Shown piece by piece: positions 55,798 to 63,578 of a stretch of 64,000 nt of DNA. This stretch comes from Afipia sp. Root123D2 (GTDB lineage: Bacteria > Pseudomonadota > Alphaproteobacteria > Rhizobiales > Xanthobacteraceae). The notes beneath the pieces were generated by a model that was not told the DNA's origin, ran no database searches, and saw nothing but the letters and a program-made list of their open reading frames with translations. The position numbers and the translations under genes were made by a program. Positions within the stretch are counted from its first letter, which is position 1. The number at the start of each line of letters is the position of its first letter. The stretch is taken from positions 745,476-809,475 of the forward strand of contig NZ_LMDP01000001.1 of NCBI RefSeq assembly GCF_001425835.1, in the 5' to 3' direction.

Positions 55798-56499
55798 TTA
55801 CCCTCGCGGTCCGCGCATCCGCGCCACCAGCGTTTCCATTGCGCCAGCGACATCGCGCCAGCGCGACAGCCAGTCGCGCGGAAACCGGAAAACCAGATCG
55901 GCCTCTTCGATACGGCGTTCGCTCATGCACATGCCGGGCGTGTCCGCGTCACGCGAGCACCGCGCGACAAAATTCGGTGACGCGGCCGTCACCAGATCCT
56001 CGTTGCTGTAGGGCGAACCTTCCTCGAAGCTCTGCCAGGTCAGCCCATCCTCGCTCCGGGCCTTGGCGGAATCGTAGTAGCGCGGATAGATCGTGCGCAG
56101 CCGTTCGTCCGGCGACAACGCATCGTGATGCGCGGCGATCGACACGAAGATGCGGTCGATGGACGGCAGTTCGGTTTCGACCGTTTCCGCGGTGACGTGC
56201 TTGGGCGCGGCAGGCGGCTCGAGCGAGGGGAATACGAATGCCAGATCGACGCGCTCCTGCGGGCCGGTCCGCTTCTGCAGCCGCATCCGGACCGCCTTGG
56301 TCGGCACGTTGAACAGCGTGTTGGCGATGGTGATCGGCAAGGTATCCGGCTCGTTGCCGCGTCCGGCGTTCCATGTCGGCCACAGGAGATAGGCGATGGC
56401 GACGATGGCGCAGCCGCCGATCACGGTGGAGGCGACCAGCGGCAGCAGGTGGCTGTGGCGCGCGCGCCGGGCAAGGGGTGACAGCGAAAACAGGGTCAT
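55798..56499 (-). CDS. Single-pass membrane protein, unknown
   Basis: 233 aa from ATG 56499. One membrane helix near residues 20-38 (LVASTVIGGCAIVAIAYLLW) and a large periplasmic domain containing two cysteines (FVARCSRDADTPGMCMSERR). Predicted anchored and facing the periplasm. No family recognised, though similar proteins occur in related Rhizobiales. Confidence 0.7.
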   Translation of the reverse strand: MTLFSLSPLARRARHSHLLPLVASTVIGGCAIVAIAYLLWPTWNAGRGNEPDTLPITIANTLFNVPTKAVRMRLQKRTGPQERVDLAFVFPSLEPPAAPKHVTAETVETELPSIDRIFVSIAAHHDALSPDERLRTIYPRYYDSAKARSEDGLTWQSFEEGSPYSNEDLVTAASPNFVARCSRDADTPGMCMSERRIEEADLVFRFPRDWLSRWRDVAGAMETLVARMRGPRG

Positions 56500-56623
56500 G
56501 TGGGAAGGAATGCTCTCGGAAGGGTCGCGCGAATCAGCCGGGAGTATGCCATGGCGATTCCGGTGTTCGGATGGCGTGTGACGCGCCGGAGCGGGTGATG
56601 CCATGCGTCGGGCACGCGCGCCG

Positions 56624-56638
56624 TTAACCCTTTCTTAA
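56624..56638. promoter_or_regulatory. CtrA-type binding box
   Basis: TTAACCCTTTCTTAA fits TTAA-N7-TTAA exactly. It lies between divergent genes (membrane protein start 56499 and DUF6949-like start 56707), so it could serve either. Confidence 0.5.
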
Positions 56639-56706
56639 GGATAAACTGGCGGGCGCGGCCGGAGTTTGCGAAGCGTGGCGGATCGTCCCGTTGGGTGGAA
56701 GCCGCC

Positions 56707-57036
56707 ATGTCGCCGGAAGCGTTGAACTCGCTGATGTCCCTGCTGATCGGATTTGCTGTCGCAGGGGCGCTGACCAGCGGCTATCAGGCGCTGGTCGATC
56801 GTCCGGCCGGCTTCGGGCTGCTGCAGAAGGGACCGGCGCCGACCGCCTTCGCCGCCGTGCCGTTTCTGGTCTTCGCCGCGCCCTTCATCATCCTGCGCAA
56901 CACCGTTCTCGGCCGCCGGATCGAGCGCCGCCGCGTCGAATTCGTGGCGATGGCGACGATCCTTGCCGGCTTCTGGAGCATGATGTCCGGAACCTTCGTC
57001 GTCATGACATTGCAGGCCGTCGGCCTGATCGCCTGA
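56707..57036 (+). CDS. DUF6949-like membrane protein
   Basis: 109 aa from ATG 56707. About three hydrophobic helices (MSLLIGFAVAGALTSGYQAL; FAAVPFLVFAAPFIIL; MATILAGFWSMMSGTFVVM) with a basic cytosolic stretch between them. Recurs in Rhizobiales upstream of gamma-CA-like genes. Function unknown. Confidence 0.72.
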   Translation: MSPEALNSLMSLLIGFAVAGALTSGYQALVDRPAGFGLLQKGPAPTAFAAVPFLVFAAPFIILRNTVLGRRIERRRVEFVAMATILAGFWSMMSGTFVVMTLQAVGLIA

Positions 57037-57106
57037 CGCAGCGTGCGTCCTCTCGCCATCCCATGTTCATTCGTGGCAAGGTCTTCCGCAAAAGGAGACA
57101 CGATAA

Positions 57107-57637
57107 ATGGCGATCTATGAACTCGATGGGCGCGCACCGGAACTGCCGGCCGACGGAAACTATTTCATTGCCGACACTGCGACCGTGATCGGCAACGTCC
57201 GCCTGCGCGATGGTGCGAGCGTGTGGTTCGGCTCGGTGCTGCGCGGCGACAACGAACTGATCGAGATCGGCGAAGGCTCGAACGTGCAGGACAACTGCAC
57301 CTTCCATACCGATCCGGGATTTCCGATGACCATCGGCAAGAACTGCACCATTGGTCACAACGTCATCCTGCACGGCTGCACCATCGAGGATGGCGCGCTG
57401 ATCGGCATGGGCTCGATCATCATGAACGGCGCGCGCATCCGCAAGGACAGCGTTGTCGGTGCCGGTTCGGTCATTACCGAAGGCAAGGAATATCCCGAGC
57501 GCTCTCTGATCGTCGGCGCGCCGGCGCGCGTGGTGCGCGCGCTGAGCGACGAGCAGATCAAGGGGCTGATGCGCGGCGCGCCGCATTACGTCAACAACGG
57601 CCGCCGCTTCAAGGCAGGCCTGAAGAAGATCGGGTGA
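57107..57637 (+). CDS. Gamma-carbonic-anhydrase-like protein
   Basis: 176 aa, left-handed beta-helix. Metal-ligand histidines are in TFHTD, TIGHN and VILHG; R-D-G in [11 protein letters not shown] is conserved. Gamma-CA-like proteins bind zinc and may have carbonic anhydrase or acyltransferase activity. The 3' end is the parent of a diverged fragment at 59181-59273. Confidence 0.9.
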   Translation: MAIYELDGRAPELPADGNYFIADTATVIGNVRLRDGASVWFGSVLRGDNELIEIGEGSNVQDNCTFHTDPGFPMTIGKNCTIGHNVILHGCTIEDGALIGMGSIIMNGARIRKDSVVGAGSVITEGKEYPERSLIVGAPARVVRALSDEQIKGLMRGAPHYVNNGRRFKAGLKKIG

Positions 57638-57674
57638 GGCCTCCGGCGGTTACGCCGGTGGCCCGCCAGTCAGC

Positions 57675-58298
57675 TCACTGCGCGAACTGTTCGGCCAGCG
57701 CCCGCTGCACGTTGGGGCGTGCGGCGTTGCGTTCCCTGTGCGCGCGCACGTTCGGAATTTTCGCCATGTCCACGCCATCGGCTTCGAGCCATTGCGACAG
57801 CGTGAACAGATAAGGGTCGCAGATCGTATAGGTGTCGCCCATCACCCACGGCCCCTGAATCATCTCGCGATCGATCAACTCGAAACACGCCGACACCGAA
57901 GCGGGCACCTTGCGTTGCATGGCGGCAATCGCCTCCGGCTCGTCGGCCCAGCGATATCCGCGCATCCGGTGGGAATGCGCGACATGCACCGTCGAACACA
58001 AATAGGAGTTGAACGCCTGAACGCGCGCGAACTCGAACGGGTTGCCGAGGGGTGCGAGTTTGGCCTGCGGATATTTCTGGGCGACGTAGGCAAGCAGAGC
58101 CGGCGTCTCGGTCAGGTTGCCCTCGTCGGTAACGAGTGTCGGCACCCGCGCTTTCGGATTGAGCAGAAGATATTCCGGCTTGCGCTGGTCTTCGCTGGCA
58201 AAACTCAGCCGAACCGTTTCGTAGTCCGCGCCTGCGTCGATCAGGGCGATATGTGTGGCCAGCGCGCATGTGCCGGTGGCGTAGTACAGTTTCATCAT
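57675..58298 (-). CDS. Glutathione S-transferase
   Basis: 207 aa. Beta-class-type N-terminus (MMKLYYATGTCALATHIALIDAG, Cys near 11) and C-terminal helical domain (DPYLFTLSQWLEADGVDM). Conjugates glutathione to electrophiles. Separate unit, convergent with the gamma-CA-like gene. Confidence 0.9.
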   Translation of the reverse strand: MMKLYYATGTCALATHIALIDAGADYETVRLSFASEDQRKPEYLLLNPKARVPTLVTDEGNLTETPALLAYVAQKYPQAKLAPLGNPFEFARVQAFNSYLCSTVHVAHSHRMRGYRWADEPEAIAAMQRKVPASVSACFELIDREMIQGPWVMGDTYTICDPYLFTLSQWLEADGVDMAKIPNVRAHRERNAARPNVQRALAEQFAQ

Positions 58299-58556
58299 GA
58301 TGTTGAGCCTCCCACGTGGGAGGTATCACGCTTCCCTCGTCGTTTGCAAAACATGCATGATGGATCATCGCGCGAATTGCATGATCGCGCGTCGTCAAAA
58401 GTTGCGGCCAGTCTGGGAGACACAGCAGACAGACCGGACCAACTCACATGCGCGAGCGCGCATGCCGAAGTGCGTTGCTTCAAGACGATGACGCGAAGCT
58501 GCTAGCGCCCACAGGGGCTCGGGCGCACCGGCCGCTTGGACAAGTCGGAATCCGCG

Positions 58557-58844
58557 CTACTTTTTTTCCTTGTCCGGTTCGACGACCGTCTTTGAAGAGC
58601 CCTCGGGTGCGGCCTGCATGCCGGGCGGGCTTTGTCCTTGCGGGCTTTCCGCAGGGGCGCCACCGGTGGTGGTCTCGATCGGACCGGTCCATCCCTGCGG
58701 CTGCAATTGCCCTTTGGTTTCCGGGGTTGTTGTGCGGCCGGTGGAGTAATCGGACTTGTCGGACTGCTTTGGGTCCGAAGTGGTCTGAGCAGCGGCGATG
58801 CTGCCGGACGATACGAGGCAGACGGCAATCAGAGCAAGACGCAT
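58557..58844 (-). CDS. Small secreted Pro/Gly/Thr-rich protein
   Basis: 95 aa. Signal peptide (LALIAVCLVSSGSIAAAQ) then a disordered tail rich in Pro, Gly, Thr and Lys ending KEKK. Predicted periplasmic. No family recognised. Confidence 0.65.
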   Translation of the reverse strand: MRLALIAVCLVSSGSIAAAQTTSDPKQSDKSDYSTGRTTTPETKGQLQPQGWTGPIETTTGGAPAESPQGQSPPGMQAAPEGSSKTVVEPDKEKK

Positions 58845-59005
58845 GGCATTCTCCTGTGCTCGACACGTAACGGATGGAACGCCGTTGCGTTCCTCCTTTT
58901 GGAGAGGTTGCCGCGTGGTTCAGTGTCGCGCCGGGTGTGGTCTTGTCACGCCCAGGCCATCGCGACTGCCGGAATGGCGTGAGGAAACTCCAGTAAGCAC
59001 GTGTT

Positions 59006-59179
59006 TTCATCGCACAAAAAGTTGCGGCCAGCCCCTGGGGAGGGGCTGGCCGCGCGCGAACCGGTCGGGGACGGGGAGGGGTGGGGATGTGACCGGGTCG
59101 CGGGTCTCCTGTGTCTCTGTCTTGCTTCAACGTGAACTTGCGGTTGCGATGTTCGGGCGTGGCTCGCCGAGCGCAACCC
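59006..59179. repeat. Direct repeat copy 1 (tail of a BTLCP-type gene)
   Basis: About 97% identical to 60770-60944. It contains the terminator hairpin GCGGCCAGCCCC/GGGGCTGGCCGC, a G-rich tract and the last 15 or so codons of a minus-strand BTLCP gene, ending abruptly at GCGCAACCC where the gamma-CA fragment begins. A recombination scar. Confidence 0.88.
59022..59051 (-). terminator. Terminator hairpin in direct repeat copy 1
   Basis: 12-bp perfect stem GCGGCCAGCCCC/GGGGCTGGCCGC; on the minus strand it is followed by AACTTTTTG. No intact minus-strand gene now ends here. Confidence 0.7.
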
Positions 59180-59180
59180 G

Positions 59181-59273
59181 ACGGATGAGCAGATCAAAGC
59201 GCTGATGCGCGGTGCGCCGTATTACGTCCGGAACGACCAGCGTTTCGAGGCCGGACTGAAGAAGTTAGGGTGA
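59181..59273 (+). pseudogene. 3' fragment of a second gamma-carbonic-anhydrase-like gene
   Basis: Encodes TDEQIKALMRGAPYYVRND and then RFEAGLKKLG before TGA, closely matching the C-terminal 30 residues of the gamma-CA-like protein ending at 57637 ([18 protein letters not shown]). No start or upstream part is present; the 5' side is fused to direct repeat copy 1. Confidence 0.85.
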
Positions 59274-59456
59274 GCGCAGTTGGGCTCGGCGCGCGACGGA
59301 AGCTTGATTTACGCCGCTGTGCAATCAGTCTGCGGCTGGTGCAATGTGCAAATGTCCCAGTCAAAAATGTGGTCTTCGACCATTCATTGAACGTTGTTCG
59401 AAAAAACACGGCCGACTAGATTGCGCCGTGTTCAAGAACGTTCAGGGAGTGAAAAT

Positions 59457-60257
59457 TTGATCTCGAATATTTCTCGTCGTCATCTGTTGGTCGGCAGCGC
59501 GGCAGCCGCGGTCGCAGCGACCGGAGCATCTGACGCCGTCGCGCAAACATCCTCGCCGAAAACATTCGTTCTCGTGCATGGCGCGTGGCACGGTGGATGG
59601 TGCTGGCGGCAGGTCTCCGACGCGCTCATCAAGCAGGGCCATCGCACGTATTCACCGACGCTGACCGGACTGGGAGAACGCTCTCATCTCATCAGCAAGG
59701 ACGTCAATCTCACCACGCATATCACTGACGTCGCCAACGTATTCAAGTACGAAGATCTTTCCGATGTCGTGCTTGTCGGTCATTCCTACGGCGGCATCAT
59801 TATCAGTGGTGTTGCGGAGCGGCTGGCCGACAAGATTTCCTCGATCGTTTTCCTTGATGCATTCTTGCCTGAAGACGGTGAAACGCTTCTGGAGAAATCG
59901 TCGCCTGCTTTCGTCAAGGCCATCAACACTGCGATTGAGGGTGGCGAGGCCGGTATCAAGCCGCCGCCGGCCGCAGCCTTTGGTGTTCAGGAGCAGGCTC
60001 GTGCCTGGGTCGATGGCAAAACCACTGCGCAGCCGGTAGGAACGTATACCGAGCGGTCAGTCTTCAAGGGCGGACGCAACAAGATCGCGAAGAAGACCTA
60101 TGTCCGCGCGAAGGGCTACAAGAGCACCACGTTCGACGCCAATCTGGCCAAAGTGAAAGCTGCCGGAGATTGGAAGACACTCGAACTCGATATCGGGCAT
60201 GACGTCATGATCGTCGATCCCGAGCAGGTTACATCGATCATTCTGGCGTCGGCTTGA
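59457..60257 (+). CDS. Tat-exported alpha/beta hydrolase
   Basis: 266 aa from TTG 59457 (GGGAG upstream). A twin-arginine signal (SRRHLLVG, then AAAAVAATGASDAVAQ) precedes an EstC/methylesterase-like domain: HGAWHGGWCW (41-50), nucleophile Ser110 in GHSYGG, Asp and His (ELDIGHDVMI) near the end. Exported folded to the periplasm. It lies alone in the scarred region between the two direct repeats. Confidence 0.85.
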   Translation: MISNISRRHLLVGSAAAAVAATGASDAVAQTSSPKTFVLVHGAWHGGWCWRQVSDALIKQGHRTYSPTLTGLGERSHLISKDVNLTTHITDVANVFKYEDLSDVVLVGHSYGGIIISGVAERLADKISSIVFLDAFLPEDGETLLEKSSPAFVKAINTAIEGGEAGIKPPPAAAFGVQEQARAWVDGKTTAQPVGTYTERSVFKGGRNKIAKKTYVRAKGYKSTTFDANLAKVKAAGDWKTLELDIGHDVMIVDPEQVTSIILASA

Positions 60258-60388
60258 GGGCAACCGCTCTTCGCCGGGTTGCGATCTAAAAAATACGGCC
60301 AGCCCTGGGGCTGGCCGCGCATTCTGCTCACGACCGTTTGCATCGCTTTTAGCCGTGCGGCTTTTATTCCGTGCAATGGCAGGTCAGT
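60258..60388. other. Short intergenic with a hairpin
   Basis: CGGCCAGCCCTGGGGCTGGCCG at 60299-60320 forms a 9-bp stem related to the terminator hairpins at 59.02 and 60.79 kb; preceded by AAAAAATA, so it is likely a terminator for minus-strand transcripts reading toward the hydrolase. Confidence 0.5.
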
Positions 60389-60698
60389 TCATGCCGCTGA
60401 ATGCATATAGTTCAGCTTGATGCGGAAGATGTGCGAGGCGTTGTCGAAGCTCACGTCGCTTGCCGGGAAAAGAAAGGGGCCGAATGGCGTGGTGACCGCC
60501 GGTTGTTCAGGCATTGGCGGGGAAAAGAAGCCGGCTGCCATTGGCTGTTTTGCGGTACTGGATGTCGGCTTCGATGCCGAACACCGTCATCCCCGACTGC
60601 CAATTGTAGCCCGCCTGACCGCCGATCAGCAGTCCTGACGGTGAAATGGGAACGAACGACGAGCCGTATATCTGGCTATAGTGCACACCGGCATCGGG
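60389..60698 (-). pseudogene. Outer-membrane beta-barrel (Omp25-like) remnant
   Basis: Two pieces in different minus-strand frames. 60698-60507 reads YSQIYGSSFVPISPSGLLIGGQAGYNW and MTVFGIEADIQYRKTANGSRL before TGA; 60480-60389 reads FLFPASDVSFDNASHIFRIKLNYMHSAA before TGA. Both are typical of alphaproteobacterial Omp25/RopB-type porin-family barrels (GGQ-GYNWQ core and the aromatic C-terminal strand). N-terminus and middle are missing. Confidence 0.72.
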
Positions 60699-60769
60699 GG
60701 TGCCCGCGCGTCTTTCCGCGCGATCGCGCCACCTTCAGCGGACCGCTCCCCGTCACCGCTTCACGCGGC

Positions 60770-60944
60770 TTCATCGCACAAAAAAGTTGCGGCCAGCCCC
60801 TGGGGAAGGGCTGGCCGCGCGCGAACCGGTCAGGGACGGGGAGGGGTGGGGATGTGACCGGGTCGCGGGTCTCCTGTGTCTCAGTCTTGCTTCAGCGTGA
60901 ACTTGCGGTTGCGATGTTCGGGCGTGGCTCGCCGAGCGCAACCC
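60770..60944. repeat. Direct repeat copy 2 (intact BTLCP gene tail)
   Basis: Matches 59006-59179 from TTCATCGCAC to GCGCAACCC. Here it continues into the intact BTLCP gene, so this is the original copy. Confidence 0.88.
60787..60816 (-). terminator. Intrinsic terminator of the BTLCP gene
   Basis: Stem GCGGCCAGCCC/GGGCTGGCCGC, followed on the minus strand by AACTTTTTTG. About 75 nt beyond the stop, with a G-run tract in between. Confidence 0.8.
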
Positions 60945-61542
60945 AAAGATTTTCGTCGCCCTGCGATTGGCGTTTGACAAAACGGTAGCCGGTCTCGGTC
61001 CAGGCGACGACTTCCTCGTTCTGGTTATCGAGGATGAACTCGCCCTTGTCGGTCTTCACCGTCAGCACGGCGTGGCCTTCGTTCTTCTTGTCACGCACCA
61101 CGGTGATCAGCAGCGCCTGGCGCGGCCAGCCGGCATCGATCAGCATCTTGCGCTTGAGCAGCACGTAGTCCTCGCAGTCGCCGTAACCGTCGGTCGGATA
61201 CGACCACTTTTCGACGACGCCCCAATGATCCATGTCGGTCATCGGCTTGATGTTGTCGTTGACCCAGCGGTTGACCCGAAGCAGATCCTTCCATGCGGCC
61301 TGCGTCATGACGATGTCGCGCGGCTGCGCGCGGCCGCTCTCGCAGTCCGCCGGATTATCGGCGCAGAACTCTACCCAGCCGATCGGCGAACGCGCGGTGT
61401 CGCCAAGGCTGGCGTAGAGCACGCGTGCGCTCGGCGCGGTGGTGCCGATCGTTTTCGTGTTGGCCGCGGATGCGGCGACCGTCATTCCCATCAGGCTGGC
61501 GGCAATCGCCATACCCAATCCCCGTCCACGTATCGAAACCAT
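60892..61542 (-). CDS. Bacterial transglutaminase-like cysteine peptidase (BTLCP)
   Basis: 216 aa from ATG 61542. A signal peptide (GMAIAASLMGMTVAASAA) precedes the LapG/BTLCP domain with the catalytic set Cys in YGDCEDYVLLKR, His in GHAVLTV and Asp in LDNQ. LapG-type proteases cleave large adhesins under c-di-GMP control; here no lapA/lapD genes are present, so the target is unknown. A copy of its 3' end is duplicated at 59 kb. Confidence 0.92.
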   Translation of the reverse strand: MVSIRGRGLGMAIAASLMGMTVAASAANTKTIGTTAPSARVLYASLGDTARSPIGWVEFCADNPADCESGRAQPRDIVMTQAAWKDLLRVNRWVNDNIKPMTDMDHWGVVEKWSYPTDGYGDCEDYVLLKRKMLIDAGWPRQALLITVVRDKKNEGHAVLTVKTDKGEFILDNQNEEVVAWTETGYRFVKRQSQGDENLWVALGEPRPNIATASSR

Positions 61543-61798
61543 TGTGGCCCCCGTTTTTCTTGTTGGGACCACGTTTCGCACAAAGGATTTGCGCGGCAGC
61601 TAAGTACGTGAAGTACAATTGAGACAAGTCAAAGTAAAAACTGGAGATAAGGCGATTTATACTTTAGTAAAATACGCGTAAAATTTGATCTATTCAAATT
61701 TGATTCAAATTTTATCGAATCTAACCAAAGTTATTGCAATTGAAGGCTTTTCGATCTGCGCCGGAGCGTCGCGAGTGCCCGCTTGACGATGCGCAAAT
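61543..61798. other. AT-rich intergenic region
   Basis: Strikingly AT-rich (61600-61740), with repeated CAAATTT/AAATTTGAT words. Holds the BTLCP promoter by position; no gene or RNA recognised. Confidence 0.5.
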
Positions 61799-61799
61799 G

Positions 61800-61835
61800 C
61801 AAAAGGCGGCGCCGCAGGGTTGCGACGCCGCCTCG
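61800..61835 (-). terminator. Terminator of the PilZ gene
   Basis: Stem GGCGGCG/CGCCGCC with a 14-nt loop; on the minus strand followed by TTTTGC, 40 nt beyond the PilZ stop. Confidence 0.7.
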
Positions 61836-61873
61836 ATTGATCCGGAAAGGAAGAAACCGGTAACCGCCGTTCT

Positions 61874-62488
61874 TTACCGGGCGGTGACGTTATCCTCGAC
61901 AGTCTCCGCGAGCTGCGGGTGAATGAACTCTAGCGCGAAGCCGTCCTCGAGATGACGAACGACGCGGGCCTGGACCCGGCCGAGCACGACCTGGGTGCCG
62001 ATGGCGGGGCGCACTTCGGCGGCGACGGCTGCGCCGGACAGCGAGAGGTCGATGATGCGGCATGGCATCTGGCTGCCGTTTTCCATCTTGAGCACGCCCA
62101 TCGGATTGCGCGGTGCGACGCGATCGTGGCGGCGGTCTTCAGGCAGATTGAGAATGTCGCGGTTGGCAAGCCATGTCAGCTGCGCCGCGAGCTTGTCGCG
62201 CTTGCGCGGGGTGGCGCCCACCGTCATGGCAAAACCATTGTCGAGCAGGCGGGTGATCTTGCCTTCGACGCGACCGATATGATCGAGGTAAGCCACGACG
62301 CGCTCGCCGACATTGCCGATGCCGGGTGCCAGCATGGCGAGTCCGCCGGGCGACATGTTGATGACCTGGCACGGAAATTCACGCCGGTCGGCCAGCATGT
62401 AGCGGCCGAGCAAATGGACCTTGACCCGCTGAAACCGGCGCCGCTCCTCGGCGACGGGAAGAACTGATTTTCTTTGCACCAACGCCAT
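61874..62488 (-). CDS. Tandem PilZ domain protein
   Basis: 204 aa with two PilZ-like halves. First: RRRFQR (16-21) with NMSPGG (44-49); second: RRHDR (119-123) with DLSLSG (147-152). The RxxxR and D/NxSxxG motifs bind c-di-GMP; the second half matches the consensus better. Likely a c-di-GMP effector for motility or envelope functions. Confidence 0.9.
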   Translation of the reverse strand: MALVQRKSVLPVAEERRRFQRVKVHLLGRYMLADRREFPCQVINMSPGGLAMLAPGIGNVGERVVAYLDHIGRVEGKITRLLDNGFAMTVGATPRKRDKLAAQLTWLANRDILNLPEDRRHDRVAPRNPMGVLKMENGSQMPCRIIDLSLSGAAVAAEVRPAIGTQVVLGRVQARVVRHLEDGFALEFIHPQLAETVEDNVTAR

Positions 62489-62504
62489 TGCACACCGGCC
62501 GACG

Positions 62505-62526
62505 GGTTTATCGGTAAGGATAAACC
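62505..62526. promoter_or_regulatory. Perfect inverted repeat upstream of the PilZ gene
   Basis: GGTTTATC-GGTAAG-GATAAACC, 8-bp arms, 17-38 nt upstream of the PilZ start. May be an operator or an mRNA leader hairpin. A near-CtrA box (TTAA-N7-TTAG) follows at 62542-62556. Confidence 0.5.
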
Positions 62527-62583
62527 ATAGGTCGGGTAAGGTTAACGGCGCGTTAGCAATCCGAGCGCGCGGGCGGGAGGCAG

Positions 62584-63141
62584 CTATCGCAAGCCTTCAT
62601 AGACCATGAAGCCGCGCGCGACCGCGAGCTTGCGCAGCGCGCGGGGGCCGAACAGCTTTCGCTCGTGCCCGACATGCCGCCATGACGTCAGCTTGAAATG
62701 ATCGACGGTCTGATGACCGCCGTCGAGCGGCGCCAGCAGGCCGGTGAGGCTGAGCGGGGCGTTGGTGCGAGGATTGAACGGCAGCAGCAGCAGTTCGAGA
62801 TGAACCAGTGTGCCGTCGGCCGCGGTCGCGGTGATGCCGGCGATTGTCGCCAGCATTTCCTCGGCGACGACGCCGAGAATGTCCTCGATCTCGTGGCGAC
62901 TGTCGCCTGCGAACAGCGCCGAAAACCCTTCGCCCTTCACGTCGCGGCCGAGCAGGGCGCAAACCCGGGTTCCCGCCACCCGGAACGGGTAGCCGGCAGC
63001 CGGGTCGTAGGACAGCACGAAGATGTCGCCGAGCAGGTGGCGAACCGGCTCAGGCCCCAGACGGCTGCGATCCGGCGCGGCCGCGCCGCCCCGCGCTTCA
63101 TCCCAATAGGCGAAGAATTCCCGGTTCGATGGATGCTTCAT
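62584..63141 (-). CDS. PAS domain protein (PAS_5/DUF1488-type)
   Basis: 185 aa from ATG 63141. Begins with NREFFAYWDEARGG and PDRSRLGPEPVRHLLGDIFVL, the alphaproteobacterial PAS_5-type pattern, followed by one PAS fold (YPFRVAGTRVCALLGRDVKGEGF). No output domain, so it is a free-standing sensor module. Neighbour of the PilZ gene on the same strand. Confidence 0.8.
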   Translation of the reverse strand: MKHPSNREFFAYWDEARGGAAAPDRSRLGPEPVRHLLGDIFVLSYDPAAGYPFRVAGTRVCALLGRDVKGEGFSALFAGDSRHEIEDILGVVAEEMLATIAGITATAADGTLVHLELLLLPFNPRTNAPLSLTGLLAPLDGGHQTVDHFKLTSWRHVGHERKLFGPRALRKLAVARGFMVYEGLR

Positions 63142-63292
63142 GGTGTCCGACCCTGCCCGGGACGTGACGTCTGCGGGACAGAACTGTCCTGCTTTCAGCC
63201 ACGGCGCGGGCCCCTTGTTGTTGTGCGCAATGGACGTTGCAGCGTCCATGCCGAACCGGCCTCCGGGGCGGGGAACTCCCTGTTTTGTCCTG

Positions 63293-63307
63293 TTAACCTT
63301 AAGTTAA
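63293..63307. promoter_or_regulatory. CtrA-type binding box
   Basis: TTAACCTTAAGTTAA fits TTAA-N7-TTAA exactly and continues with CC. Between the PAS gene (minus) and the orphan terminator (plus). Confidence 0.55.
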
Positions 63308-63480
63308 CCAAGAGCTTGGTGGTTCTGCGGAGGGAGGCTAGGATCATCGCACTCCAAGGTTGCCCGCCGGCCTTCTCCAGGGGACGGCGGATCGAAGTCG
63401 AACAGGTGGCGAAAAACAGTTTGGTCATTGCGCGGGGAGGGGTGGGGATTCGTCCTCGGCGCAAAAAGACCAGTCAAACG

Positions 63481-63519
63481 AAAGGGAGGGCCTTCAAGCC
63501 CTCCCTTTTTCTTTTCCAC
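63481..63519 (+). terminator. Strong intrinsic terminator without an upstream gene
   Basis: Perfect 11-bp stem AAAGGGAGGGC/GCCCTCCCTTT with loop CTTCAA, then TTCTTTT. No plus-strand gene precedes it within 1 kb. Confidence 0.85.
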
Positions 63520-63578
63520 GGCATGCCCGTTCCGCTTGCGCCGAACGGGAAAAGCCGTATCTGGAAGCATCCCGTCCG

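Larger units (their letters stand above)
58845..59456. other. Scarred intergenic region
   Basis: 612 bp without an intact gene. It holds copy 1 of a duplicated gene tail (59006-59179), a gamma-CA gene fragment (59181-59273) and an AT-leaning promoter region for the downstream hydrolase. Confidence 0.7.
63142..63578. other. Intergenic region with CtrA box and orphan terminator
   Basis: 437 bp without a recognisable protein gene. Holds a CtrA-type box (63293-63307), a G-rich stretch (63436-63450) and a strong plus-strand terminator (63481-63519). A small RNA between box and terminator is possible. Confidence 0.55.
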
